In this document: positions 1 through 7,539 of the stretch, in pieces
How positions within the stretch are numbered: the first letter of the stretch is position 1
How the letters are laid out: each line of letters starts with the position of its first letter
Source: Actinomycetota bacterium
Lineage (GTDB): Bacteria > Actinomycetota > Actinomycetes > Nanopelagicales > Nanopelagicaceae
Assembly (NCBI GenBank): GCA_002737595.1
Contig: NSHZ01000026.1
Coordinates: forward strand, 1-18,781
Reading direction: 5' to 3'
DNA: 18,781 nucleotides
Program-made: the position numbers and the translations under genes
Notes under the pieces: generated by a model
Told to the model about the DNA's origin: nothing
Database searches by the model: none
What the model saw: the letters and a program-made list of their open reading frames with translations, nothing else

Positions 1-199
1 TGCAAGCTCGTTCGATTCCAGGAACCATCGCTTCTAGATGTGCCCGTGAGGCCACTTCTGGCACTACTCCCCCGAATCGGGCATGTTCATCGACGCTGGA
101 AGCGATCGCATCGGCTAGCAAAGTAGTGCCGCGCACTATTCCTACCGCTGTTTCATCGCAGGAAGTTTCGATTCCGAGAACTAACGGTTCATTCTTCAT
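1..199 (-). CDS. tsaD: tRNA N6-adenosine threonylcarbamoyltransferase TsaD (5' part only)
   Basis: Only the first 66 codons are present; the gene runs off the left edge. The visible N-terminus contains [13 protein letters not shown] (residues 9-21) and, further on, [12 protein letters not shown], both hallmarks of the TsaD/Kae1/Qri7 ASKHA-fold family. TsaD transfers the threonylcarbamoyl group from TC-AMP to A37 of ANN-decoding tRNAs in the cytoplasm, working with TsaB and TsaE, whose genes lie just upstream. The ATG at 199-197 overlaps the rimI stop as ATGA, so translation is probably coupled. The metal-binding HxxxH region lies beyond the window, so catalytic completeness cannot be judged. 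Confidence 0.96.
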   Translation of the reverse strand, partial: MKNEPLVLGIETSCDETAVGIVRGTTLLADAIASSVDEHARFGGVVPEVASRAHLEAMVPGIERAC

Positions 200-672
200 C
201 GCGTGAGCCACTCCTTCAGCAGCTGCGAAGGCGCGGCCATGATGATCGCGTGAATTCCTGGCGCGTAATAATTCTTCCGGCGCGAAATTTCCTCGAAGCC
301 TGCGCTCTGATAAAGACCAATCGCTGAAGCATTATCTTCGCGTACTTCGAGGAGCACATCGGGTGCTTCGCGTCGGAGTGCCTCTATCACGAGGAGTTTA
401 AGAAGCGCTTTGCCGATTCCCTTGCCTTGCTCGCTCTTCACCACTGTCATGGTTTGAATATCGGCCACTTCTCCTGCTAGCGGCGAGAAGAGTCCGGCAT
501 ATCCAATAATTTCGCCGTGGAGTTCGGCGACTACGTAATAACGAGTATCCGGAATGCCATCGAATTCGGAGTCGAAAATATCTAAGCTCCAAGCATCAAT
601 AGGGTAGAGCTCTGCCTCGATTGAGAAGAGCGTTGGCAGATCTTCGCGCGTAGCGGCCCGGTAGGAAATCAT
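196..672 (-). CDS. rimI: Ribosomal protein S18 alanine N-acetyltransferase RimI (GNAT family)
   Basis: This 158-residue protein is a single GNAT domain. The acetyl-CoA pyrophosphate-binding loop is QGKGIGK (residues 82-88). The RimI-type block LEVREDN (108-114), LYQSAGF (120-126) and RRKNYY (131-136) is present and diagnostic within the GNAT superfamily. RimI acetylates the N-terminal alanine of ribosomal protein S18; actinobacterial homologues may also acetylate other protein N-termini. The start ATG (672-670) overlaps the tsaB stop as ATGA and the end overlaps the tsaD start as ATGA, so it sits between the two t6A genes, as is typical in Actinobacteria. No missing residues or frameshift were seen. 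Confidence 0.94.
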   Translation of the reverse strand: MISYRAATREDLPTLFSIEAELYPIDAWSLDIFDSEFDGIPDTRYYVVAELHGEIIGYAGLFSPLAGEVADIQTMTVVKSEQGKGIGKALLKLLVIEALRREAPDVLLEVREDNASAIGLYQSAGFEEISRRKNYYAPGIHAIIMAAPSQLLKEWLTR

Positions 673-1286
673 GCGAGCACCGGCGGGGTGGCATCAGGTC
701 GGCGCATATACATCGGCGCATGGTCAGCCAGCGCAAACTCTGAAGCGCGCGCGGCCAACAGACCCATGCTGGGAAAGGGTGGATCCAAGAGATATGGAAA
801 GAGTTCCCCATAAATTTCTACCGCATCCCCCGCGGTGGGTAGCCAACCCTCTTCATCGGTGAGATCGCCCGGCTTGAGAACACGTAACTCACCTAAACGT
901 TTCCCGGAAGCCGAATATCGCGCCCAATAGACCTCTTTGCGTCTAGCGTCGGTAGCCACTGCAAACTCTTGGTTGCATGCGACTTCGGCCGCAATGACAT
1001 CTAATGTGCAGACCGATATCAACGGCACTCCGAGAGCGAATGCAAAGCTCTGTGCAAAAGAAATACCCACTCGTAACCCAGTAAAAGGACCCGGGCCCAC
1101 TCCAACAGCCACTGAAGAGATGGTCGAGCGATCCACGCCTTGCAGAAGTTGGGCGGCTAGTCGAGCGAGTGCTTCTCCATGGGCAGTTGCGCCCTCTTCA
1201 TATAGCTCGTCGATCACATTTTGAGATGAGGCGAGGGCGATGCCCGTACGTCGCGTGGCAGTATCGATGGCGAGCGTGAGTGACAT
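669..1286 (-). CDS. tsaB: tRNA threonylcarbamoyladenosine biosynthesis protein TsaB
   Basis: TsaB is the scaffold partner of TsaD in the bacterial t6A complex and an inactive ASKHA-fold paralogue. The sequence shows LAIDTATRRTG at the N-terminus (residues 5-15) and the family signature GVGPGPFTGLRVG (62-74) used in TsaB/TsaD dimerisation. I chose the ATG at 1286-1284 (205 aa), which overlaps the tsaE stop as TAATG. An in-frame start four codons upstream (1298) would add MAQL and overlap tsaE by 13 nt; it cannot be excluded but fits the operon's pattern less well. The protein ends in PPVLA, with the stop overlapping the rimI ATG. Confidence 0.94.
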   Translation of the reverse strand: MSLTLAIDTATRRTGIALASSQNVIDELYEEGATAHGEALARLAAQLLQGVDRSTISSVAVGVGPGPFTGLRVGISFAQSFAFALGVPLISVCTLDVIAAEVACNQEFAVATDARRKEVYWARYSASGKRLGELRVLKPGDLTDEEGWLPTAGDAVEIYGELFPYLLDPPFPSMGLLAARASEFALADHAPMYMRRPDATPPVLA

Positions 1287-1711
1287 TAGCTGCGCCAATC
1301 TAAAGTTACTTCGCGCTCTTCTGGCGAAGTGATGGCGATATTAACGACGAGGCGTACTTCGTCGAAAAAGGTTTCGTCTCCCCACTCCACCACAACGACG
1401 CCTCTGGTGAGATCAGCTTCCACATCAAGATCGCCTACTTCTGCGCGCATGTTGGAGTGATCGAGCAATCGATAGAGATCTACATGAGTGAGTGGGATTG
1501 GGCCTAGGTGTCGGCGGGCAATCACGAAGGTGGGGGAAGAGATCTGTTCAACAATCCCCAGTCCAGCGCCGAGGCCACGCACTAACGCAGTCTTTCCAGC
1601 AGCTAACTCGCCGCGAAGAATCACTAAATCGCCTGCGGAGAGACGTGCCGCAATCGCCGCACCGAGTTCTTCCATCTCGGTGACTGTGGTGATCTTCGCA
1701 CTGATCTGCAT
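1286..1711 (-). CDS. tsaE: tRNA threonylcarbamoyladenosine biosynthesis ATPase TsaE
   Basis: TsaE is the P-loop ATPase that resets the TsaB-TsaD complex during t6A synthesis. Visible motifs are Walker A GELAAGKT (residues 34-41), SSPTF (59-63), HVDLYRL (76-82) and the Walker-B-like VVVVEWGD (105-112), all in the order expected for a 141-residue TsaE. The P-loop has Ala where most homologues have Gly (usual form GDLGAGKT); the essential G-K-T is intact. It is the first gene of the tsaE-tsaB-rimI-tsaD block. A strong terminator lies 42-77 nt upstream, so a separate promoter or readthrough is needed; I could not identify a convincing promoter. An AGG lies about 10 nt before the ATG. Confidence 0.95.
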   Translation of the reverse strand: MQISAKITTVTEMEELGAAIAARLSAGDLVILRGELAAGKTALVRGLGAGLGIVEQISSPTFVIARRHLGPIPLTHVDLYRLLDHSNMRAEVGDLDVEADLTRGVVVVEWGDETFFDEVRLVVNIAITSPEEREVTLDWRS

Positions 1712-1752
1712 GAGAGGAGCCTACTTGCTCGACCTGGGGCACTCGCTGGGGG

Positions 1753-1788
1753 CAAAAAGAATCGGGGGGCTCTTTCGAGCCCCCCGAT
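1753..1788 (-). terminator. Rho-independent terminator after the secreted hydrolase gene
   Basis: A perfect 12-bp inverted repeat (arms 1761-1772 and 1777-1788) with a GAAA loop on the minus strand is followed directly by TCTTTTTG. The arms are G/C-rich with runs of six G and six C. It begins 16 nt after the hydrolase stop codon. No T-tract follows in the plus direction, so it acts on minus-strand transcription only. It separates the importer/hydrolase unit from tsaE. Confidence 0.92.
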
Positions 1789-1803
1789 CAACTTTCGAAT
1801 CTA

Positions 1804-3396
1804 CTACTCGTAGATCTTCAAACGTGCTGTCTCCAGCATGTCATCCGTGGAGAAACCAGGAATGGTTTCGCGGAGGAACTGAGTGATTTCAGCATCAGGA
1901 AGCACGCCGTTTTGTGCACCGTAATTCGCCATCCACGCAACCGTCAACATCTGCATAGATGAGAAGTTGCAGTGATTAGCTGAGGTAGGCGCAGGATACG
2001 TAGTATCTGGCAATCCTGCCGCAGTGAATTGGGTGTAGTGCTCAGGGCCTGCAGTGATGAACGAGGCGTACATCTCCTTAGCTGAGTTCGTAGCAAGGTA
2101 CTTATCGGTGAGCCATTGAGTGTTTCCAGCAAAGACCGCTGGATCATTCAAAGAGTGCATTGTCACCGTGGGAATAACAACCTTGCCTGAAGTTGACTTC
2201 GAGGCCTTTAACTTGGCAACAGCAGCTGCATCAGCAGTCCACTTAGGTGCCAACTTGAGCACTTGTTGCATACCGGCGATTGCCGCATCTCCAGAGAGTG
2301 CCATGTTGTAAGTACCGGCAGCATCGCCCACACGTGCAACATAATCGTGGGTGGAGTTATCGAGGATCTTGCCACCCATTTGCTGCTCGAGATCGTAATT
2401 CACCACGATGCCGAGAACTGCTGCGTTAGCAAGGTTCTCGAGAACACCAAGAGCTGGCGAAATAGCCAAGGCGAATCTGTCGTAATCCTGGTTGAGCGGA
2501 TTACTTGGATCTCCTGGACCGGTGGTTCCATCGAAGTGCGCGCTCTGTGTGGGCAGACCTGATATCAAGCCAACCATTAAGAGTGCGCTACGCGCCGGAA
2601 TACCTGCAGCGATGAGGTTAGCGGCAAACGGTGAAGCCTTTGCGGTCTCTGGCCAAGTTCCGACAGTAATGCCTGCCTGGAGTGCGCCAAGGGCCGTGAA
2701 GATCTTGCCAATGTCACCCATGGCTTGGGCATAACCGGCAAGGCCGGGTGCATAACCACGACCCACGATGGTGGGATCAAAGAAGGTCTGCATTCCCCAA
2801 ACGATGTCAGTTGCGTAATCCAATGAAGATCCAATGTCGTTGGAAACCGTGCAGAGCGGAGCCATCGCGGCAAACGTTCCTGGGTTTTGATCAACGAGCA
2901 ACTGCGTAATGAAGCCACCTTCAGAGGCACCCCACGCAATGATCTTCGTCGTATTAGGGAACTTTTTCTTGAATGCATCGACAACTTCCATCTGACTCTT
3001 CACTGCGAGTTCAGGTGCCCAACCTTGCTTGGAGTAACCCGAGCCGGCGATGCCGAATCCGGTGCCCAGGAGCGCCTTTGCAACATCTGCGCTCGGTGCT
3101 GGTTCTGGAGTTGAAGTGACCTTGTAGCCTCCGACGACTGGAATAGCAGCCGGTAGATCTACTGGGTAACGGTAGCCATGTGACCAGAGGTAGAGCGTGC
3201 CACCGAAGTTGGCAGGTGCGCTAAATGAATAGGCGGCACCATCGCTTCCCACTCCATTGCAGCTAGTAATTCCAAGTGCAGTATCGCAAGTGGGATCAGC
3301 CGCGTTTGCTACTGATGGAATCGCAACCGTAGTTGCGAGTGCAAGTACCGACGAAGCAAGGATTGCCGCGCCGCGACGTGTGATTCGATTCGACAT
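1804..3396 (-). CDS. Secreted alpha/beta-hydrolase (serine esterase/peptidase-like), substrate unknown
   Basis: A 530-residue exported protein. Residues 1-32 form a Sec-type signal peptide (NRITRR basic start, hydrophobic core, ANA cleavage site). The mature part has an oxyanion-type SHGYRYP strand (72-78), a nucleophile elbow GASEGG with Ser158, a likely acid in SLNDP (Asp418) and a likely base in NHCNF (His475): a complete alpha/beta-hydrolase triad in order. Roughly 200 residues between the elbow and the acid form a large Ala/Gly-rich insertion or lid. Cys37, Cys46, Cys182 and Cys476 could form disulfides outside the cell. A consensus GGAGG lies 6 nt before the ATG, and the gene starts 11 nt after livK, so it is probably co-expressed with the importer. 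Lipase, peptidase or amidase activity are all possible; I cannot assign a substrate. Confidence 0.85.
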   Translation of the reverse strand: MSNRITRRGAAILASSVLALATTVAIPSVANAADPTCDTALGITSCNGVGSDGAAYSFSAPANFGGTLYLWSHGYRYPVDLPAAIPVVGGYKVTSTPEPAPSADVAKALLGTGFGIAGSGYSKQGWAPELAVKSQMEVVDAFKKKFPNTTKIIAWGASEGGFITQLLVDQNPGTFAAMAPLCTVSNDIGSSLDYATDIVWGMQTFFDPTIVGRGYAPGLAGYAQAMGDIGKIFTALGALQAGITVGTWPETAKASPFAANLIAAGIPARSALLMVGLISGLPTQSAHFDGTTGPGDPSNPLNQDYDRFALAISPALGVLENLANAAVLGIVVNYDLEQQMGGKILDNSTHDYVARVGDAAGTYNMALSGDAAIAGMQQVLKLAPKWTADAAAVAKLKASKSTSGKVVIPTVTMHSLNDPAVFAGNTQWLTDKYLATNSAKEMYASFITAGPEHYTQFTAAGLPDTTYPAPTSANHCNFSSMQMLTVAWMANYGAQNGVLPDAEITQFLRETIPGFSTDDMLETARLKIYE

Positions 3397-3402
3397 GTCA
3401 AT

Positions 3403-3407
3403 CCTCC
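3403..3407 (-). promoter_or_regulatory. Strong ribosome binding site of the secreted hydrolase
   Basis: A perfect GGAGG immediately follows the livK TAA (TAAGGAGG) and lies 6 nt before the hydrolase ATG. This packing supports translational coupling of the binding protein and the hydrolase on one transcript. Confidence 0.85.
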
Positions 3408-4718
3408 TTAGTTATTCGGAATTGCGTTGGCCGGCATTGCCGGGCGGACATAGGTAGAGGTGACGACTGCGCCACTTCCAGAGTCGGTCGTGTAGATGGT
3501 GTATTTGCCGCCATCTGGAACCAAGTTGCCAGCAGCGTCATAAGCACCGAACCAGTAACCGGTGTAACCAGCATGGCTGGTTGCCGAGTAACCGAAGGGC
3601 ACGAGACCAGCGGTAGCGAAGCTGCTGCCCTTAGCCTCGAGAGCCTTCACAAGACCGGCACGGGTGAGATTCTTACCTGCTGCACGAAGCGCAGTAACAA
3701 GAGTCATACCCATGTTCATACCCACGAGAATGTTGTTATCCCAGGTCTTATCTTTGCCCTTGTTGTACTTCTCGTTGATCTCCTTGAACTTGACGACGTA
3801 TGGATCCTTGTCGTCAGAAGTTGAAGGAAGGAACGAAGCACCCATAGCACCATTGATCAGTGCTGCAGGAATGCCGAGCGCCTTCAACGTGGTGGCATCT
3901 CCACCAACAGATCCGAGGATCCATTGAGGTGCAAAGCCCAACTTGGCAGCGGTTGCAATTGCAATACCGTTCGCTGACGAGACACCGAAGAGTACAACTA
4001 CTTCAGCACCTGCAGCCTTAAACGCAGTAAGTTGTGCGCCGAGACCGGGTGATGATTGTGAACCGGATGCGTATCCCTTAGAGGAAACGAATGTGGTGCC
4101 TGCAGTCTTAAAGCCTGCAAGACCATCGCGACCGTAGTCATCATCCTGATAAAGGATGGCGATTTTCTTCCCAGGGAATTTCGCTGCAAGGAGCTTGCCC
4201 ACAATCTTGCCTTCCATCACGTACGAAGGGAGGTAGGTGAAAGTAGTGGGGTACTTCTTAGGATTATCAAACCCGCTATAGCCAGTGCTCACGAAGAGAT
4301 CTGGAATGCCGCGCTTACCAGGGTTGATGCTCTTGAGTACCGCAAGGTGGGTGGCAGTTCCAAGAGAACCCGCTAACCCGAATACCTTGTCTTGCAAAAT
4401 AAGTTTGTTGGTCTTTGAAACGGCTGTAGCTGGTGCATAGCGATCATCTTCAATTTTGAGAGTGACCTTGCGACCAAAGACGCCACCGTTTTCATTGATG
4501 TAGTCGAGATAGCCTTGAGCAGCTGGAGCAACTTTGTTGTAGCCAGGAGCCGCGATTCCACTCATTGGAACGGTAATTCCAAAGGTGACCGACGAATCCG
4601 TGACGCCAACTTCGTTGCGCAACGTTGCTTGCGCCGGCACAGTTGCGAGCGCAAGGCCTGCTACTGCAACCGTCGCTACCGCAGCAATAAGCCGAGGTGT
4701 GCGCGTGATGCGTGACAT
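3408..4718 (-). CDS. livK: Branched-chain amino acid/amide-type ABC transporter substrate-binding protein (LivK-like)
   Basis: A 436-residue Peripla_BP_6-type type I binding protein. Residues 1-31 form a signal peptide ending AQA. Family landmarks include FGITVPMSG (46-54), YINENGGVFGRKV (73-85), EDDRYAP (90-96), GLAGSLGTATH (114-124) and YQDDDYGRDG (190-199). It would capture the substrate outside the membrane and pass it to LivHM. This family also binds urea, amides, aromatic compounds and other ligands, so leucine-type specificity is only a default. The start is the ATG at 4718, with AGGA about 8-11 nt upstream; a longer open frame reaching into livM has no signal-peptide logic. Unusually, there is no lipobox cysteine. 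It is the last transporter gene and is followed 11 nt later by the secreted hydrolase. Confidence 0.93.
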   Translation of the reverse strand: MSRITRTPRLIAAVATVAVAGLALATVPAQATLRNEVGVTDSSVTFGITVPMSGIAAPGYNKVAPAAQGYLDYINENGGVFGRKVTLKIEDDRYAPATAVSKTNKLILQDKVFGLAGSLGTATHLAVLKSINPGKRGIPDLFVSTGYSGFDNPKKYPTTFTYLPSYVMEGKIVGKLLAAKFPGKKIAILYQDDDYGRDGLAGFKTAGTTFVSSKGYASGSQSSPGLGAQLTAFKAAGAEVVVLFGVSSANGIAIATAAKLGFAPQWILGSVGGDATTLKALGIPAALINGAMGASFLPSTSDDKDPYVVKFKEINEKYNKGKDKTWDNNILVGMNMGMTLVTALRAAGKNLTRAGLVKALEAKGSSFATAGLVPFGYSATSHAGYTGYWFGAYDAAGNLVPDGGKYTIYTTDSGSGAVVTSTYVRPAMPANAIPNN

Positions 4719-4905
4719 AGGTTTCCTTTCAGGGACCGGTGGTAGCTGAGGCGAGCCAGGGCGCTCGACACAGTCCGGTAGATGTTGGGATGAGCGTATA
4801 ACTGCCTGGGGACCAATGCGAGAGGTATGTGCCCTTTTCCTTCGCAAAATAGGAAGTATGTCCGTTTTCCTGAGGTTCTGCTGAGCCGAGCCGGCCCTTT
4901 GGCGG
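4719..4905 (-). promoter_or_regulatory. livM-livK intergenic region, probable regulatory leader of livK
   Basis: This 187-bp gap is the largest in the importer unit, where other junctions overlap or are under 25 bp. I see no T-tract terminator and no ORF with a good ribosome binding site. It holds a pair of near-identical sequences (4825-4841 and 4856-4871). A TTATAC hexamer on the minus strand downstream of them could be a -10 element, but no good -35 sits at the right spacing. A separate promoter giving extra binding protein is likely but not proven. Confidence 0.5.
4825..4871 (-). repeat. Two near-identical 16-17 bp direct repeats upstream of livK
   Basis: On the plus strand, GTATGTGCCCTTTTCCT (4825-4841) and GTATGTCCGTTTTCCT (4856-4871) differ by one inserted base and one substitution. 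Their starts are 31 bp apart, close to three helical turns, putting both on the same DNA face. They lie about 107 and 138 bp upstream of the livK ATG. This fits tandem operator sites for a regulator, but no known operator consensus was recognised. Confidence 0.6.
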
Positions 4906-5943
4906 CTAATGCGCGGAATTGCGCCCCTTGGAACGCAAGCCATGCGCCAGGTGGTTGAAGGCAGCTGCCGTACCCCCAGGATTAAAAAGGACGGTGAGCA
5001 CGAGTAAGACTCCCGTAATGACCCCCGGAAGGTTTGTATGAATCGACTCTGAGGCGTTGCTCGCAAACATGTCGGAGAGCATCGGCAAGATCACTAGGGC
5101 AAGCGCACCAACTATGGCGCCATAGATGGACCTAATGCCGCCAATCACTGCGCCAGTGAGTATTAAGAAGGAGAGAGATAAGCCAAATGTTGAAGGTGCC
5201 ACACTCGAAAGCGTCACACTTAAGATTGCTCCAGCAAAACCCGCAAAGCCTGCCGAGACGGCAAACGCCAAGATCTTGCTTTGGGCCACATTGATGCCGG
5301 CGAGAGCAGCCGCACTTTCATCTGCTCGCACCGCACGCCAAATACGACCGTAACGACTCCTGGTGATGTTAACGGCAAGTGCGATACCAAGAATGAGCGC
5401 AGCACCACAAATCCAATAGACCCACTTATTCAAAAAGACATACGGATCGCCATACCGAGCGGGTGGCGCATATTGCTCAGCAGCATCCCAAGAGATTCCT
5501 TGCTCGCCTCCCAAGATACTTACTAAGCCGGAGATAGAAGGTACGCCTACCGCAAAAGCGAGAGTCGTTCCCGCAAGGTAAGGACCAGAGAGGCGAGCCG
5601 CCGCGATGCCCACAATTGCACCAACACCTGCCGCCGCAAGTACTGAAACGAAGAACGAAAGCCAGAGCGGCCAGTGCAAATTAACCAGGAAGAGCGCACA
5701 TGCATAGGCGCCTACCGCAAGGAATGCTCCGTGACCAAGTGAGACTTGTCCCGAATACCCAGTGAGCATCACAATCGAAATGATTGCCAATGCATATGCA
5801 GCAATCATTGATCCTTGAGTAATACGGAATTCAGAAACGCGATCGCCCATGAGTACCCATGCGAAAGCCGCGATGGCAATCCCGATGAGCACACGTCCCG
5901 GACGAGGAATTCTTGAAAGGAAAAGTAGGGGTCGCTTAGACAC
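4906..5943 (-). CDS. livM: Branched-chain amino acid-type ABC transporter permease LivM
   Basis: The second membrane subunit of the importer, 345 residues with about eight to ten hydrophobic segments. The family hallmark SGQVSLGHGAF is at residues 64-74, preceded by the ALAIISIVMLTG helix. The coupling-loop region RAVRADESAAALAGINV contacts the ATPases. I chose the GTG at 5943: it overlaps the livH stop by only 8 nt (GTGTCTAA) and has GGTGG 5 nt upstream. A TTG start at 5964 (352 aa, 29-nt overlap) with an AGGG upstream is an alternative. Family length and fold are normal. The livK gene follows after 187 bp. Confidence 0.93.
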   Translation of the reverse strand: MSKRPLLFLSRIPRPGRVLIGIAIAAFAWVLMGDRVSEFRITQGSMIAAYALAIISIVMLTGYSGQVSLGHGAFLAVGAYACALFLVNLHWPLWLSFFVSVLAAAGVGAIVGIAAARLSGPYLAGTTLAFAVGVPSISGLVSILGGEQGISWDAAEQYAPPARYGDPYVFLNKWVYWICGAALILGIALAVNITRSRYGRIWRAVRADESAAALAGINVAQSKILAFAVSAGFAGFAGAILSVTLSSVAPSTFGLSLSFLILTGAVIGGIRSIYGAIVGALALVILPMLSDMFASNASESIHTNLPGVITGVLLVLTVLFNPGGTAAAFNHLAHGLRSKGRNSAH

Positions 5944-6832
5944 GTCGGCCACCGCGCTTTCCAATCAGACCCTGTGGCCTGAGCAAGAGAACTGCGAGCA
6001 GCACAACAAACGCGGTCATAAAGGTGTAACTCGATCCGGCATATTGGAGAACAAACGCCAAACCAAACCCCAAAGCTAATCCACCAAGTGCGCCTCCAAT
6101 CATGCTCTCTAATCCACCGACAACAGCAGCGGTAAAACCAAAGACCAAAAGCAGGTCAAGAGAGTTGGGAGCTAAGAAGGTCGTGGGAGTGATGAGAACG
6201 CCTGCCAATCCGCCAGCCGCCCCAGCAAAACTCCAACCAATGGTGCGCACTCTCCCCGTACGCACTCCCGCTAGTTGAGCAACCTCGGGCGAGAACGCGG
6301 CTGCGCGCATTGAAAGACCTAGCCCTGTGCGCTGAAAAATAAATGAGAAGGCGAGCATCACGGCCAAGGACGCGCCGACTGTGAAGAGGTCAAAGGCTGA
6401 AAAAGGAATCTTGCTTCCACCGATCGAAAGCCCTGCCGTCGAAAAGGCAGACGGGAATTTGATTAATTCGCCACCCCAAAACATTCCCACTACTCCTTGA
6501 AGTACTGCAAGGAGTCCAAGAGTTGCGATGACCGGCGCTACAGCGGCTTCTGGCCCAGATCCAGCGCGGCGCAAAAGAGGTCTTACTAGCGCGAGATCAA
6601 CCAGTCCACCGAGAACTCCGCCGAAAATAATGGCAAGAAGAATTGCCAGCCAATACGAGCCAGTCATGCGATGAATTTCGAGTCCAATATAGGTAGAGAA
6701 GACCGCTTGGCCGGCTTGCGCGAAATTCACCACCCGAGTGCTCCGCCATACCAAAATGAGAGCAATCGCCATCAACGAATAAATGGCACCAAGACTTAAT
6801 CCCGTGATCAACGTACTGAGAAGAGTGCTCAT
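5936..6832 (-). CDS. livH: Branched-chain amino acid-type ABC transporter permease LivH
   Basis: The first membrane subunit of the importer, 298 residues and highly hydrophobic. It begins with LITGLSLGAIYSLMAIALILVW, the usual LivH opening helix, followed by VVNFAQAGQAVF (34-45). A cytoplasmic coupling segment, RAAAFSPEVAQLAGV, precedes a Gly/Ala-rich helix pair. The ATG at 6832 overlaps the livF stop as TGATG; an in-frame TTG one codon earlier is less likely. It ends with a basic KRGGRRV tail that overlaps the livM start. With LivM it would form the heterodimeric channel through the cytoplasmic membrane. Confidence 0.93.
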   Translation of the reverse strand: MSTLLSTLITGLSLGAIYSLMAIALILVWRSTRVVNFAQAGQAVFSTYIGLEIHRMTGSYWLAILLAIIFGGVLGGLVDLALVRPLLRRAGSGPEAAVAPVIATLGLLAVLQGVVGMFWGGELIKFPSAFSTAGLSIGGSKIPFSAFDLFTVGASLAVMLAFSFIFQRTGLGLSMRAAAFSPEVAQLAGVRTGRVRTIGWSFAGAAGGLAGVLITPTTFLAPNSLDLLLVFGFTAAVVGGLESMIGGALGGLALGFGLAFVLQYAGSSYTFMTAFVVLLAVLLLRPQGLIGKRGGRRV

Positions 6833-7539
6833 CAATATCCCAAGTAGGCATGTCGAAGGGATTCATCTGAGGCAATGGCTTTTGCTTCTCCGCTGGCAAC
6901 AATTTTTCCGAGCGAGAGCACGATGGCATGATTAGCAATACCGAGTGCACTCACTGCATTCTGTTCGACGAGCACGACGGTGAGCCCAGTAGCTTTACGC
7001 ATAGTGTCAATGGTGTGAAAAATTTGTTCGATAACGATCGGCGCTAAACCAAGTGAAGGTTCATCGAGGAGAAGCAACTTCGGGCGGGCCATCAACGCAC
7101 GGCCAATCGCGAGCATTTGGCGTTCGCCACCGGAGAGTGAATCCGCACCCTGCTTGAGACGTTCACCTAAACGTGGAAAGAGATCGAGCACTTCGCTCTT
7201 CGTTGCTGCCACATCGGAATCTTTGCCGCGCCATAATGAACCGAGGGTCAGGTTTTCTTCAACCGAGAGTTCCGCGATGACTGATCGTCCCTCGGGAACA
7301 TGCGCGATACCAAGTCGAACAATCTCTGAAGTGGGCAGTTTTAACAAATCAATATCGCCCCAACGTGCACTTCCCGAAGTAGCTTTTACCAGCCCCGAGA
7401 GAGTGCGGAGTAAAGAAGACTTACCAGCGCCGTTGGCACCGATGACGGCAGTACAACTTCCCACCTCTACACGAAAGGAAACACGGTCAACAGCGCGTAC
7501 CTGCCCGTGATCGGTCGTGAGCGAATCAATGCGCAGCAT
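6832..7539 (-). CDS. livF: Branched-chain amino acid-type ABC transporter ATP-binding protein LivF
   Basis: A 235-residue ABC ATPase with all core motifs: Walker A GANGAGKS (34-41), signature LSGGER (135-140), Walker B LLLLDEP (155-161). The segment VPEGRSV (81-87) and VEQN in place of the switch histidine (192-195) are typical of LivF. Its signature motif is intact, whereas that of its LivG partner is not. The ATG overlaps the end of livG by 14 nt, so the two ATPases are made in a coupled way. Confidence 0.95.
   Translation of the reverse strand: MLRIDSLTTDHGQVRAVDRVSFRVEVGSCTAVIGANGAGKSSLLRTLSGLVKATSGSARWGDIDLLKLPTSEIVRLGIAHVPEGRSVIAELSVEENLTLGSLWRGKDSDVAATKSEVLDLFPRLGERLKQGADSLSGGERQMLAIGRALMARPKLLLLDEPSLGLAPIVIEQIFHTIDTMRKATGLTVVLVEQNAVSALGIANHAIVLSLGKIVASGEAKAIASDESLRHAYLGY

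Noticed and set aside
1488..1886. A 132-codon plus-strand frame crossing tsaE, the terminator and the hydrolase end.
   Set aside because: It runs through a strong terminator hairpin and two convincing minus-strand genes; composition is that of a shadow frame.
4719..5066. A 116-codon N-terminal extension of livK reaching into livM.
   Set aside because: The extension is basic and low in hydrophobicity, would bury the signal peptide, and overlaps the conserved end of LivM. The ATG at 4718 with AGGA upstream is better.
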